In this document: one piece after another, positions 15,884 through 24,476 of the stretch | Position numbering within the stretch: position 1 is the first letter of the stretch | Layout: every line of letters starts with the position of its first letter | Origin: Anaerolineales bacterium | Lineage (GTDB): Bacteria; Chloroflexota; Anaerolineae; 4572-78; J111 | Length of the DNA stretch: 41,767 nucleotides | Direction of reading: 5' to 3' | Assembly: GCA_020634935.1 (NCBI GenBank) | Contig: JACKAT010000051.1 | Coordinates: 1 to 41,767, forward strand | The notes under the pieces: generated by a model | Told to the model about the DNA's origin: nothing | The model's database searches: none | Seen by the model: only the letters and a program-made list of their open reading frames with translations | Position numbers and translations under genes: made by a program

Positions 15884-18685
15884 TTAATCGGGTGCGGGCA
15901 GTAAAGTTACAGTAAAAGTAGTGCCATTTTCAGACGAACAACTTTCAACCTGCCCATCAAATTGATGAACAAACGTTTCAACTAACCACAACCCAATACC
16001 TAAACCACCATCTTTGCCGGAAACACCCGGCGCAAAGATTTGGTCTTGTAAATCAGGGGCGATCCCCGGCCCGTTATCGATTACATCAATCCGAACCCGA
16101 TTGCCGTCTATTTGCGACGTAACAATCTGAATCTGGCCGCCCCGATCGGCCAGCGCCTGGATAGCGTTCGACAGCAAATTATGAAACACAGCTTCCAACC
16201 GTTCGGCATTGGCTCGCACCGGGGGAAGGAGCGGGGCAAACAACCTCACCAACTCGACATTTTCCGGCCACCAGCAGCTCTGCACGGCGGCAGCAATACA
16301 CTGTTCAGCATCAACTGCCGTTAGCTCCGCATGCTGTAAGGGGCCGGTCATGGTGCTCATCAGTTTGATCGCTTCTTCCGCATTTTGACGAATCTGGCGG
16401 ATGGTTTTTTCAAACTGGCTCAGCGGCGATTGAGGGCTGCGGCGAGAAGCCTGTTCTAACGTAGCCGCCCAGACTCGGACGGCACCGACGACGTTGTTCA
16501 TGGTGTGAGCCATATCCAAAATGATGGCAGCGACGGCCCCGCGTGTTTCAGCGGCAATGCGGCGCTGCTGCTCGGCGTCGAGGTCTTGATAGGCCCGAAC
16601 TCGTTCATCAAACAGGCGAGCATTGTGCAGCGCAATCGCCGCCCATTTGGTCAACTCGACCAGCAGAGCCTGGTGCAAATCCGTAAACTGTTGCCCATCG
16701 ATCTTATTCAACACCTCCACAACCCCGATAACCTGGCCTTCGACTTTGAGCGGAACGCACAAAATCGAGTGGGCTTCATACCCGGTTTCAATCGCGATTT
16801 GGCGCAGGTGACGCGGGTCGCTGTGGGTGTTGTTGACCAGCGCCGGTTGATCGTGAGTGGCGACCCAGCCGGCAATGCCCTGCCACGGCGCCGCGAGACG
16901 GATCTCGGTGTCGTTGCGGGTGCTGTAACGCAGCACCAACTCGTTGGTTTCGGCATCGATTAGAAACACCGAAGTCAACTCGGTTTGCAGTAAGGTATTA
17001 ACCCCTTCGATGATCACCTCAAAAACGTGATCTAAATTCAAGCTGCGGGTCAAGGCGCTGCCAATCTCATTGAGGTAAGTTAGGTGCCGAGTTTGAGCCT
17101 GCATCTGAATATATTGGATGGCATTTTGCGCGGCCAGGCTCACCATGCGGGTGATGCTGCTTAGCAAGCTAATCTCTTCGACGCCGTAATGATGCCGGGT
17201 AGTGCTGATGACGGCCAGCGCCCCATTGACAGCGCCGTTAATCTTAATGGGCGCCATCGCCAGCGATTGAATGTCGGTGGCGGCTAAATACCCCCCCAAT
17301 GTAGCCGGCAGCGGGGTTTGCCCATCGAAAATGAAGACATCGTCGGCTAAAAATTCGCTGAGGTTTTGGTTGAGCAACCAGGAGGCGAGTTGGCTCAATG
17401 CCTGTAGCTGCCGCTCGATATCAGGGTGAGTTTCAGAAATGGGGCGACCCAACTGCACCGCAAAGATATCGGTTTGAGCGTGGTAATTGGTGACGCACAT
17501 GACGCCGGCCTCAGCCTTGAGAACGTCGAGCGACTGCTTAAGCCCTTCGTCGATGATCCGGTTCAAATCAAAGGTACTGCTCAGCGAAATGGCCACTTCA
17601 TTGAGAGCACGGAGCTGGCGGGCCTGGCTGGCTTCCTGAAATAGCTGGGCATTCTCGATGGCAATAGTTGCCGAGGCGGCGAAAGCCGTCAGCAGGGTCA
17701 CATCAGCCTGATCAAACCCCTGCATCCGGCGTTTGTTGAGAGCTTGCAGGACACCCACCACCCGATCCTCCAATTGCAGCGGCACACACAAAAGCGAATG
17801 GGTCACAAACCCGGTTTCTACTTCACCGAACCAGCGACCGTCCTGGCTGACATCGTTGATACAGCAAGGCTCACCGTGAGTCATCACCCATCCGGCTACG
17901 CCTTGATCCTGATTAAGCCGGGTCGAGATGTTCAGCCGGGCGCCATTGGACACTGAGGTGGCAAATGTGAGATGGCCGGTGGCGTCATCCAGCAGCAGGA
18001 CGGAACTGGCCTCAACATCGAGCATACGGGTCACTTCGGCCACAATCCGGGTCAAGACCTCATCTAAATCGAGCGCCTGAACCACGCTGCGGCTCAATTC
18101 GTTCAAAAGGGTTAGCCGTTCGATCTGGTGTTGATGCTCTCTGGCCCGGTTAATACCCAGGGCGGCCTGGTTGGCAAAGGCGCTAATAAAATCGAGATCG
18201 TTCTGGCCAAAAATACCCTTTTTAGGGTGGTCGATGTAAATCAGGCCGACCAGATTATCGCCGGCTTTGAGCGGGACGGCCAGCACAGAGCGGATGCCTT
18301 TAAAGTTCATCGTCTCGTGGCTGGTGATGCCCTCATAGCGCTGGTCGGTGGGCAGATCGACCACCAAACGGGGTTCGGCCCGATTTAGCACATCCTGAAT
18401 AACCGTGGTACTCACAAATTTAAGAATACGATCCACATCGGGCTTGGCGACTTTCTGCCCCCGGACAACGGCTACATCTAACGGATCGGTGGTCTGGTCG
18501 TTGTTGAGCAGCAGGACGCCGCTATGACCGCCGGTCAGATTCAAAGCCCGGTCGATGATAAACTCCAACAACTGCTGCAAATCATAAACCGAATTCATCC
18601 GGCCGATGAGTTCATACAAACTCTTCAGCCGTTCCAGATTCATATTTTCTTCGGGAATAATTTTGCTCTCTGAGTCGACCGGCAT
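15884..18685 (-). CDS. Soluble multi-GAF sensor histidine kinase
   Basis: 933 residues from ATG 18685; ATG 18643 (MNLERLKSLYELIGR) is an alternative start and neither has a strong ribosome binding site. There is no signal peptide or membrane helix, so it is cytoplasmic. Four GAF domains lie at about 25-185, 205-350, 370-525 and 545-690; two of them share the segment SVLLLDD/SVFLID and AGWV-T-x-PA/C. A dimerisation segment with DMAHTMNNVVG provides the phospho-His. The ATPase has an N-box (VFHNLLSNAIQAL), DNGPGIAPD and GLGIGLWLV, all intact. It probably senses a diffusible ligand or redox state and signals to the BTAD regulator downstream. Confidence 0.93.
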   Translation of the reverse strand: MPVDSESKIIPEENMNLERLKSLYELIGRMNSVYDLQQLLEFIIDRALNLTGGHSGVLLLNNDQTTDPLDVAVVRGQKVAKPDVDRILKFVSTTVIQDVLNRAEPRLVVDLPTDQRYEGITSHETMNFKGIRSVLAVPLKAGDNLVGLIYIDHPKKGIFGQNDLDFISAFANQAALGINRAREHQHQIERLTLLNELSRSVVQALDLDEVLTRIVAEVTRMLDVEASSVLLLDDATGHLTFATSVSNGARLNISTRLNQDQGVAGWVMTHGEPCCINDVSQDGRWFGEVETGFVTHSLLCVPLQLEDRVVGVLQALNKRRMQGFDQADVTLLTAFAASATIAIENAQLFQEASQARQLRALNEVAISLSSTFDLNRIIDEGLKQSLDVLKAEAGVMCVTNYHAQTDIFAVQLGRPISETHPDIERQLQALSQLASWLLNQNLSEFLADDVFIFDGQTPLPATLGGYLAATDIQSLAMAPIKINGAVNGALAVISTTRHHYGVEEISLLSSITRMVSLAAQNAIQYIQMQAQTRHLTYLNEIGSALTRSLNLDHVFEVIIEGVNTLLQTELTSVFLIDAETNELVLRYSTRNDTEIRLAAPWQGIAGWVATHDQPALVNNTHSDPRHLRQIAIETGYEAHSILCVPLKVEGQVIGVVEVLNKIDGQQFTDLHQALLVELTKWAAIALHNARLFDERVRAYQDLDAEQQRRIAAETRGAVAAIILDMAHTMNNVVGAVRVWAATLEQASRRSPQSPLSQFEKTIRQIRQNAEEAIKLMSTMTGPLQHAELTAVDAEQCIAAAVQSCWWPENVELVRLFAPLLPPVRANAERLEAVFHNLLSNAIQALADRGGQIQIVTSQIDGNRVRIDVIDNGPGIAPDLQDQIFAPGVSGKDGGLGIGLWLVETFVHQFDGQVESCSSENGTTFTVTLLPAPD

Positions 18686-18711
18686 GTTAAATTTCGTGTT
18701 TATTCAACAGA

Positions 18712-18795
18712 CCAGGTGACTGGCACTTTATCGCCGTAATTGCACCAGTGTATTTCATTCAGCGTTCTCGTTTTGAACCAAAGTGCCAGGCACCT
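18712..18795. repeat. Inverted-repeat element, family B copy 2
   Basis: An 84-bp element with ends CCAGGTGACTGGCACTT and AAGTGCCAGGCACCT, between the metallo-hydrolase and kinase genes. It is the same sequence, with changes, as the inverted copy at 23363-23446. Within a probable operon it would form a long RNA hairpin. Confidence 0.8.
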
Positions 18796-18804
18796 AAATT
18801 GTTA

Positions 18805-19758
18805 CTAAATTTCTAGACTCAACCCATCGTAAGCCACAATCACTTCACAATCAAAATCTTTTGGCGAGCGGCGGGCCAGATAAGCTTCGGCTTGCTCTTT
18901 GCCCGCCCAAATTTTATCATCGCTGCTGGCCGGATCGTGATGAAATAGGGCTAACCGTTTGGCTCGGGCGCGGTAAGCTAACTCGGCGCCCATCATGGCG
19001 GTGCTGTGGCCCCAATCCGGCCGGTCAAGCGCTTCGGTCAGATTATATTGGGCGTCGAAAATGAGTAGATCGGCATCGTGAAAAAAATCAACGTAGCCTT
19101 CCGTGCTGCTGGGATCGACCCGCTTGTATTCTGAGTCGGAGGCGCACACCAAACAAGTGTGGCCGTCTTCAATGCGATACCCGTAGGCTCGGCCCGGATG
19201 AGACAGCAGCATCGGGTAGACCCGAAAATTGCCGATCTGGCACCACTGATTTTCGGGCAGATGCTTGAACTCAAGCGTGGCGCTCATGTAAGAAATAGGC
19301 ACCGGGAAAAAGTCCGGATGCTGCTGGCGTTGCAGGCGCTCGGCCAAATCATCAAAAGGGCTGTAAAAGGTAAAATGATTGTTGGGAATAAACACCGGCC
19401 GAAAAAAAGGAAAGCCTTGAATATGGTCCCAATGGGTGTGGGTAATCAAAATATCGGCGTGATTATTTTGGCCGGAAAAGCCTCGCTCCAACAGGTCAGC
19501 CCCTAACAATCGAATACCAGAGCCAGCATCAACGATCAACAGTTGATCGCCCGAGCGAATTTCTAAACAAGGCGTATTGCCCCCGCTCGATCCCTGAATG
19601 GTAAAGGGTAATCGATCAAGATATCGATCCAAGACCGCTTTGTCGGTTAAATCCAAACCGGCGGCGCCTTCCAGCGCTTTGCGAATCTTTTGCTTGATAT
19701 CGGGCAGAGAGGCCGGCGTCGGAATCGACCCGCGGGTTCCCCAAAATTTAATATACAT
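18805..19758 (-). CDS. MBL-fold metallo-hydrolase
   Basis: A 317-residue cytoplasmic hydrolase. It opens with MYIKFWGTRGSIPTP, typical of the RNase Z/PhnP-like subgroup. It has GGNTPCLEIRSG and LLIVDAGSGIRLLG, then the metal site THTHWDHIQGFPFF (HxHxDH). Later metal ligands are in YRIEDG/VCASDSEY, DLLIFDAQY and LALFHHDP. The upstream position to the GAF kinase and the same strand suggest a signalling block, perhaps a phosphodiesterase or a signal-metabolising enzyme. The substrate is unknown. No ribosome binding site precedes ATG 19758. Confidence 0.88.
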   Translation of the reverse strand: MYIKFWGTRGSIPTPASLPDIKQKIRKALEGAAGLDLTDKAVLDRYLDRLPFTIQGSSGGNTPCLEIRSGDQLLIVDAGSGIRLLGADLLERGFSGQNNHADILITHTHWDHIQGFPFFRPVFIPNNHFTFYSPFDDLAERLQRQQHPDFFPVPISYMSATLEFKHLPENQWCQIGNFRVYPMLLSHPGRAYGYRIEDGHTCLVCASDSEYKRVDPSSTEGYVDFFHDADLLIFDAQYNLTEALDRPDWGHSTAMMGAELAYRARAKRLALFHHDPASSDDKIWAGKEQAEAYLARRSPKDFDCEVIVAYDGLSLEI

Positions 19759-19845
19759 ATTAGTACCGTGACGAGCGCGATGCAGAGGTTATCGCAATTA
19801 ATGCTAGTTCATAGTACCACAACTCGCAGATTTTTTTCAATTGGC

Positions 19846-21153
19846 TTAGGTCGTAATGGGCGTTTTGATCATCAACGCGGCCAGACTGCTGCCGGCAAAG
19901 AAAAGTACGGCCACAGCAAACACAACCTGATAGCCTAAGGCCACTGTGCCAAAAAACCAGTTAACCCCGTCAATCACAGGGCCGCCCAATCGCCCGCTGG
20001 CGCTGCCGATGATGATGACACTGTTGGCCAGCGCCAAATACCAAGCGCCGTTGGTTCGAGGCACTAAGGTGGTGGCCAAGGCCCAACTGGCGCTGGCGTA
20101 AATACCCGCGCCTACAGCAATCAGCCCGCAGCCGGCAAACAACAGGGTCAAATCGCGACCAGTCAGCAGCACCACCCCGCCCCCGGCGGCGACCACCCCG
20201 GCCGCCATCAACAGCGGCCGCCGGCCCAGGCGATCAACCATCATGCCGGCAGGCAGCGCAATCAGAAAGATGCCGAGGCCTAACACCACCAACAGACGAC
20301 CACTTAAGGCTTGAGCTTCGCCCGGCGACAGGCCCAGCACGTCATTCAGATAGTTGAGTAAAAACGTGCGGATGGCAATGGCCGACGACCAAAACAATAC
20401 GCGGTTGAGGGACCACCACCAAAACGCCGGCGGCGACTGGCGGATACGGGCCAGCAGGTTCGACGGTGAAGCCGGTGGCTCGACCTCAAACGCCGGGCCG
20501 GCTGGGCTCGATGAGCCGCGCAGGGCCAGTAACGTCGCCGCTAAAACCATCAAAAATAGGCTAATCGCCAGCAGCGGCGGACCCAGGAGTTGGCCCCGAG
20601 CCAGCAGCAAACCGGTCAGTCCGGCTCCGGCCACCCCACCGATCATCTCCAGCACCGTTTTAAATCCGGCTGCCGCGCCGTGCTGAGCCTCCGGCACCTG
20701 ATCGGGCACTAAGGCATGCCAGGCAGCCTGGGCGGTGTTGGAAAAGGCGGAAACAAGCATTACCCCGATAATCAGCAGCCACAACGAGGTGGCTGTCACC
20801 ACCAGCCCCAAAGCCAACGCGACCCCCACCGCTCCTATCGCCAGGTACGGCGCGCGCCGGCCCCACCGGCTGTGAGCGCGATCGCTCCATCGCCCGATCA
20901 CCGGCTGGACCAAAAAGGCGACGGCCAGCGCCACAATCGTCAACAAGCCCAACATCGTATTTTTAATCTCCGGCGGCGCCAACAAGCGAATTTTTTCGCT
21001 GTAAAAAAAGGGGTCGAGCATATTGATGTTGAAGCTAATCGCCAAGCCAAACAGGCCGATGGTCAAAAGAAACAGATGGCTGCGCTGCCGGGGATCTATT
21101 TTGGCGGGAGATTCCGTGATAGAGGTGTCGATAAGGACTCCCTTAAACTCCAT
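19846..21153 (-). CDS. MFS transporter
   Basis: A 435-residue membrane protein with about twelve hydrophobic helices. It has the two signature loops of the superfamily: RWSDRAHSRWGRRAPYLAIG after helix 2 and MMVDRLGRRPLLMAAG in the second half. The first loop is of the GPH/SLC45 sugar-transporter type. The central loop (about 215-240) is Pro/Ser-rich, as expected. No ribosome binding site is visible before ATG 21153. Substrate unknown. It starts a run of minus-strand genes, 87 bp before the metallo-hydrolase gene. Confidence 0.88.
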   Translation of the reverse strand: MEFKGVLIDTSITESPAKIDPRQRSHLFLLTIGLFGLAISFNINMLDPFFYSEKIRLLAPPEIKNTMLGLLTIVALAVAFLVQPVIGRWSDRAHSRWGRRAPYLAIGAVGVALALGLVVTATSLWLLIIGVMLVSAFSNTAQAAWHALVPDQVPEAQHGAAAGFKTVLEMIGGVAGAGLTGLLLARGQLLGPPLLAISLFLMVLAATLLALRGSSSPAGPAFEVEPPASPSNLLARIRQSPPAFWWWSLNRVLFWSSAIAIRTFLLNYLNDVLGLSPGEAQALSGRLLVVLGLGIFLIALPAGMMVDRLGRRPLLMAAGVVAAGGGVVLLTGRDLTLLFAGCGLIAVGAGIYASASWALATTLVPRTNGAWYLALANSVIIIGSASGRLGGPVIDGVNWFFGTVALGYQVVFAVAVLFFAGSSLAALMIKTPITT

Positions 21154-21189
21154 TAAGTAGTTTTCAACTCTAAGTTGTTACATTAATTT

Positions 21190-21257
21190 AGACAGAATTA
21201 ACAGGATTAATATGATTTTTCCTTATTTTAATCTTGGAAATCCTGTAAATCCTGTCT
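21190..21257. repeat. Inverted-repeat element, family D copy 1 (aggattaa...aatcct type)
   Basis: AGACAG AATTAACAGGATT at the left is answered by AAATCCTGTAAATCCTGTCT at the right, 68 bp in all. A related copy lies at 31219-31283. It occupies the gap between two divergent genes, the MFS and NfeD genes. The remaining gap (21258-21444) shows no gene. Confidence 0.65.
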
Positions 21258-21444
21258 ATTCATCCTGGTCTCAAACTCACAAGTTAGTTATGAAAATTAC
21301 TTAACTCTAAAACTCTATAAACTCTATTGTTTTGTAGCCCGGAAGATTGTAGCACAGTTGCCATTGAGGGGAAATCGCCGTCTCAAAAAGCTTGGCTTCA
21401 CCTGCCGGGCCAGGTATAATACCACTACGCCTCAAAATAAATCC

Positions 21445-21547
21445 AGGTGACAGTCACTTATTGTCAATAAATTAGACGCTGGGTTGCTCAAATAGGTCGA
21501 TTTCGCGTGACCAAGTGACTGTCACCTTTAGAACTGCGTAAGTCTTG
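21445..21547. mobile_element. MITE-like element, family A copy 2 (left terminus degraded)
   Basis: The inner pair AGGTGACAGTCACTT (21445-21459) and AAGTGACTGTCACCT (21513-21527) is perfect, and the right terminus TGCGTAAGTCTTG (21535-21547) differs by one base from other copies. The left terminus is not recognisable beyond a possible ACTACGC near 21424, and no target duplication is seen. It ends 20 bp before the nfeD start codon, so it lies in that gene's leader or promoter. Confidence 0.75.
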
Positions 21548-21567
21548 TTATCGAAAGGACAATCCTT

Positions 21568-22884
21568 ATGGCTCGCCTCAATTTGGCTGCCGGTATCATT
21601 TTGACACTGCTCATCGCCTTGTGGTACTGGACTGTACCAGGCGCTTTAGCCCAGCAAAGTGGCCCGCAAATTCTCGTGGCCGATGTTAAAGGCCCGGTCA
21701 CGCCGATTATGCTCAGTTTTATCGAGCGAGCCATTGTTGAAGCCGACGCCCGCAACGCCGAGGCCCTTATTCTACGCCTGGACACCCCCGGCGGCGAAAT
21801 CAGTATGACCAAGCGCATCATCCAAACAATGATCGCCGCCGATGTGCCGGTGGTGGTCTATGTCTGGCCGCCGGGCGGCGGCGCCATCTCCGCCGGCACC
21901 TTTATTACGATGGCGGCGCACGCCAACGCGATGGCCCCCAATACCTCTATCGGCGCGGCCAGCCCGGTGGGCGGCTCCGGTGAGGATATCGATGACACCC
22001 TGCGCTCCAAAGTGGAAAATATGCTCATCGCCGATATGAAAGGACTAACTGACCGGCGCGGCGAAAAAGCCATCGAATGGGTGGAAAAGGCGATTACCGA
22101 GGCTAAAGCCGCCACCGCCCAAGAGGCGCTGGAGATCGGCATCATCGACTTTATCGCCGATGATGTTGATGATCTGGTCGAACAGCTCGATGGGTTTACC
22201 GTCAAAGTCGGCGGCGAGGATATCACGCTCCATACTCACAATGCCGATATTAGTTATTTTGAACAAACTTCATTGGAAAGCGTGCTGGGGATCATCACTA
22301 ACCCCAGTATTGCGCTGCTGCTGATCTCACTAGGCAGCCTGGCGCTTGTCTACGAAATTATCCATCCCGGCGGCTACATGAGTGGGATTATCGGCGTCAT
22401 CTTGCTGCTCATCGGCTTTTACGCCATCGGCCAACTGCCGGTCAACTATGCCGGATTGGGGCTGATCTTGCTGGGGATTGCCCTCTTTGTAGCCGAACTC
22501 TTCACCCCCACCTTCGGGGCGCTGACCGCCGGCGGGCTGGCCGCTTTTATTTTTGGCGCGTTGATTCTGTTCAACACCAGTGAATTTGCTTACGATATCC
22601 CCCTGCCCTCAATCATTGGCATTCCCTTGGGCATGGCTGCCATTATGGCGTTTGGGTTCCGCAAAATCATGCAGGCCAGGAAACTGCCGCCGGCCACCGG
22701 CCAGGAAGCGATGATCGGTGCGACCGGCACGGTCAAAATCCCCCTCGACCCCAAAGGCAGCGTCTTGGTCTGGGGCGAACGCTGGGAAGCCGTCAGCCAG
22801 GACGGCCAGCCGATCAGCGCCGGAGAGCAGGTTGAAGTAACGGAGATGAAGGGCTTCCGGCTGAAGGTCAAAAAGGCTCAGTAA
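21568..22884 (+). CDS. nfeD: NfeD-family membrane serine protease (ClpP-class)
   Basis: 438 residues, with AAAGGA 8 nt before ATG. Residues 1-29 are a signal peptide (LTLLIALWYWTVPGALA). Residues about 33-225 form the ClpP-like protease: LILRLDTPGGEI, the nucleophile in GGGAISAGTFI and ASPVGGSGEDID. A stretch of membrane helices lies at about 245-370, then a C-terminal OB-fold (GATGTVKIPLDPKGSVLVWG, VEVTEMKGFRLKV). The long NfeD form normally works with a stomatin/SPFH partner encoded next to it, to cleave membrane-protein stems. No SPFH gene follows; a small unknown gene does. Confidence 0.93.
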   Translation: MARLNLAAGIILTLLIALWYWTVPGALAQQSGPQILVADVKGPVTPIMLSFIERAIVEADARNAEALILRLDTPGGEISMTKRIIQTMIAADVPVVVYVWPPGGGAISAGTFITMAAHANAMAPNTSIGAASPVGGSGEDIDDTLRSKVENMLIADMKGLTDRRGEKAIEWVEKAITEAKAATAQEALEIGIIDFIADDVDDLVEQLDGFTVKVGGEDITLHTHNADISYFEQTSLESVLGIITNPSIALLLISLGSLALVYEIIHPGGYMSGIIGVILLLIGFYAIGQLPVNYAGLGLILLGIALFVAELFTPTFGALTAGGLAAFIFGALILFNTSEFAYDIPLPSIIGIPLGMAAIMAFGFRKIMQARKLPPATGQEAMIGATGTVKIPLDPKGSVLVWGERWEAVSQDGQPISAGEQVEVTEMKGFRLKVKKAQ

Positions 22885-22957
22885 AGAAGCGGGGCGGTGT
22901 TCAGCTATCAGCCGTTAGCCTATGGCCCGTTGGCGTTTTTTTATTGGAGAGGCTTGC

Positions 22958-23263
22958 TTGTCCACCCTACAAACTTACCTCGATAAACTCAAAGAGAACG
23001 TTATTGTTCAAGGGCCGCTCTTGCCCGAACCGGTGCGGATCATTACTGCTGTGCCAATGGGCGATGCGGTCAAGTTGATCGGCTCTGGCGTTCGAACTAA
23101 CAAGGTGGTCATTAACGGCAAGCCGGTCGAGCGAGACGGCCAAACCTTTGATTATAAAATGATGTTGACGGAATATATTCGCCGGCAAGCCGCCGTGGAT
23201 GATCTCATGTTGCGGGTTGAGTTGCTAAAGAAAGCCCGGAACTGGATGGGGCTGAAAGACTAA
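22958..23263 (+). CDS. Small protein of unknown function
   Basis: 101 residues from TTG 22958, chosen because GGAGAGG lies 5 nt upstream; the ATG at 22922 falls in a dispersed GCTATCAGCCGTTAGC-type repeat and has no ribosome binding site. The N-terminal part, STLQTYLDKLKENV then LLPEPVRIITAVPMGDAVKLIGSGVRTNKV, recalls the beginning of some large SNF2-type helicases, where a similar small beta-domain precedes the motor; this is a recollection, not a search. The rest is a charged helix (MMLTEYIRRQAAVDDLMLRV). It could be a free-standing domain or the remnant of a larger gene. It has normal codon usage and a clean stop. Confidence 0.65.
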   Translation: MSTLQTYLDKLKENVIVQGPLLPEPVRIITAVPMGDAVKLIGSGVRTNKVVINGKPVERDGQTFDYKMMLTEYIRRQAAVDDLMLRVELLKKARNWMGLKD

Positions 23264-23362
23264 ACGCGGTCGATGAACGCTGAATGCTTGAATTAGTTCT
23301 GCAAAACGGTCTCAAAACTGTTATACTAACCCCATGACCCATAAAGATTGCGTGTAACTACT

Positions 23363-23446
23363 CAGGTGACTGGCACTTTGGCTCAAATCGAGACCATTGA
23401 GTGGAATACAACGCGGCTATTATGGCGATTAAGTGCCAGTCACCTG
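23363..23446. repeat. Inverted-repeat element, family B copy 3
   Basis: Exactly 84 bp, with perfect 16-bp ends CAGGTGACTGGCACTT and AAGTGCCAGTCACCTG. The interior is the reverse complement of copy 2 at 18712-18795 with substitutions. A lone half-site (AGGTGACTGACGCCT) follows near 23500. The rest of the 280-bp gap has no gene. Confidence 0.85.
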
Positions 23447-23543
23447 GTCGGCTGAATAAATACGATTGCGTCCAATAGAAATTAGCGTTCACCGGATTTT
23501 AGGTGACTGACGCCTATTTCCGACAATTTACAAGGAGTTAATT

Positions 23544-23849
23544 ATGACTGTTGAAACGGTGTTAGATCGCCATATCACCATCACCCCGGGGGTAGCCGGG
23601 GGTAAACCTCATATCGTTGGGCATCGCATTACGGTCCAGAATATTGTTATCTGGCATGAACGGATGGGACTAAGCGCCGACGAAATTGTGACCGAATACA
23701 ACGTGACGCTGGCCGATGTCTACGCGGCCCTGGCTTACTACTACGATCACCAAGCTGACATCGATACAGCGATCAAAGAGGACGAGGCGTTTGTGGAAGC
23801 GCTGCGTCAGGTATCGCCGTCCAAATTGCCGGAGAAACTGCGTGGCTAA
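23544..23849 (+). CDS. DUF433 antitoxin
   Basis: A 101-residue protein with AAGGAG 7 nt before ATG. The family pattern is clear: ITITPGVAGGKPHIVGHRIT, then VQNIVIWHERMGLSADEIVT and LADVYAALAYYYDHQADID. The fold is a small winged helix that represses its own operon and neutralises a DUF5615 PIN-like nuclease. The usual toxin gene, which starts by overlapping the antitoxin stop, is missing here (see next entry). Confidence 0.88.
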   Translation: MTVETVLDRHITITPGVAGGKPHIVGHRITVQNIVIWHERMGLSADEIVTEYNVTLADVYAALAYYYDHQADIDTAIKEDEAFVEALRQVSPSKLPEKLRG

Positions 23850-23880
23850 GGCCATGAAGAACCGGGTAGAATTCCTATAA
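23842..23880 (+). pseudogene. Possible remnant of a DUF5615 toxin start
   Basis: GTG 23842 overlaps the DUF433 stop codon by 8 nt, the usual junction of such pairs, and reads VAKAMKNRVEFL before a stop at 23878. DUF5615 toxins often begin with MAKAI-like residues. An intact toxin would need about 110 codons; instead a hairpin element follows. The match is short and could be chance. Confidence 0.3.
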
Positions 23881-23913
23881 CCTACGCCAAATGCCTCTCG
23901 CACGTTGGGTATT

Positions 23914-24059
23914 TAACTCAAGTTGCCACCTTGTGCGGAAAAGACCTTTAGGGTTTCCGAAAGGGCCTTATCCCGACCTAAATTTGGATATTTAACGCCA
24001 ATTCTTGTCAAAATTAGGGTCGAAACCCTAAAGGTCTGGAAGGGTAGCAACTTGAGTTA
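23914..24059. repeat. Large two-armed inverted-repeat element (family E)
   Basis: Outer arms AACTCAAGTTGC (23915-23926) and GCAACTTGAGTT (24047-24058) are perfect, and so are the inner 16-bp arms AGACCTTTAGGGTTTC (23942-23957) and GAAACCCTAAAGGTCT (24022-24037). ATTT flanks both ends. There is no coding capacity. It lies just after the orphan antitoxin, where toxin sequence is expected. Confidence 0.8.
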
Positions 24060-24087
24060 TTTATCTAATCCGTAATAAAACAATTGA

Positions 24088-24303
24088 CTAACTTCTTGTG
24101 GGGTCGTTTGGGCCAAGGTTGACCTCTCTTCCTAAGCTTTGGTCGCCCTGCATCCGGCGCGTCACTCGCCAATTGAATTCCTCTTCCCACAAATCAGGCT
24201 GGCGCTGGCGTTCCGTCACGCGCACCGCATCCAGAGCGAACGGGTACGCCTGAAAGGCCACCGCCAACCGTTCGGCCGGGGTCATTTTCTGCCAGGCCAT
24301 CAT
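24088..24303 (-). CDS. Small hypothetical protein
   Basis: 71 residues from ATG 24303 (a second ATG follows at once). The pattern WQKMTPAERLAVAFQAYPFA, then RQRQPDLWEEEFNWRVTRRM, resembles a widespread group of short proteins of the form TP-x-ERL...Y...RHPD-x-(S/W)EEE-x-x-R-x-x-RRM, found beside nucleotidyltransferase or toxin genes. Their role is not known to me. No ribosome binding site is seen and no partner gene is adjacent, so it may be a relic. Confidence 0.5.
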   Translation of the reverse strand: MMAWQKMTPAERLAVAFQAYPFALDAVRVTERQRQPDLWEEEFNWRVTRRMQGDQSLGREVNLGPNDPTRS

Positions 24304-24440
24304 CTGCTGCCGGTCGCGGAGTTGATCAATGGAGTCGGAACAGTTTTTGGTCGCTACTGGAACTTCTGATCACACTTTGGTGTCTAATTATAAGCGCGGC
24401 GAAAGCATTTATCGAAGTGATATTAAACGGCAGGACAACG

Positions 24441-24470
24441 CAGACAAAAACCTATTCCTTGTGGTATAAT
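24441..24470 (+). promoter_or_regulatory. Promoter for a leaderless toxin-antitoxin transcript
   Basis: A perfect TATAAT lies at 24465-24470, with CAGACA (24441-24446) 18 bp upstream as a moderate -35. Only GTATTT separates the -10 box from ATG 24477, so transcription should begin at the start codon. This is the same 6-nt geometry as at 6451-6463. Confidence 0.6.
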
Positions 24471-24476
24471 GTATTT

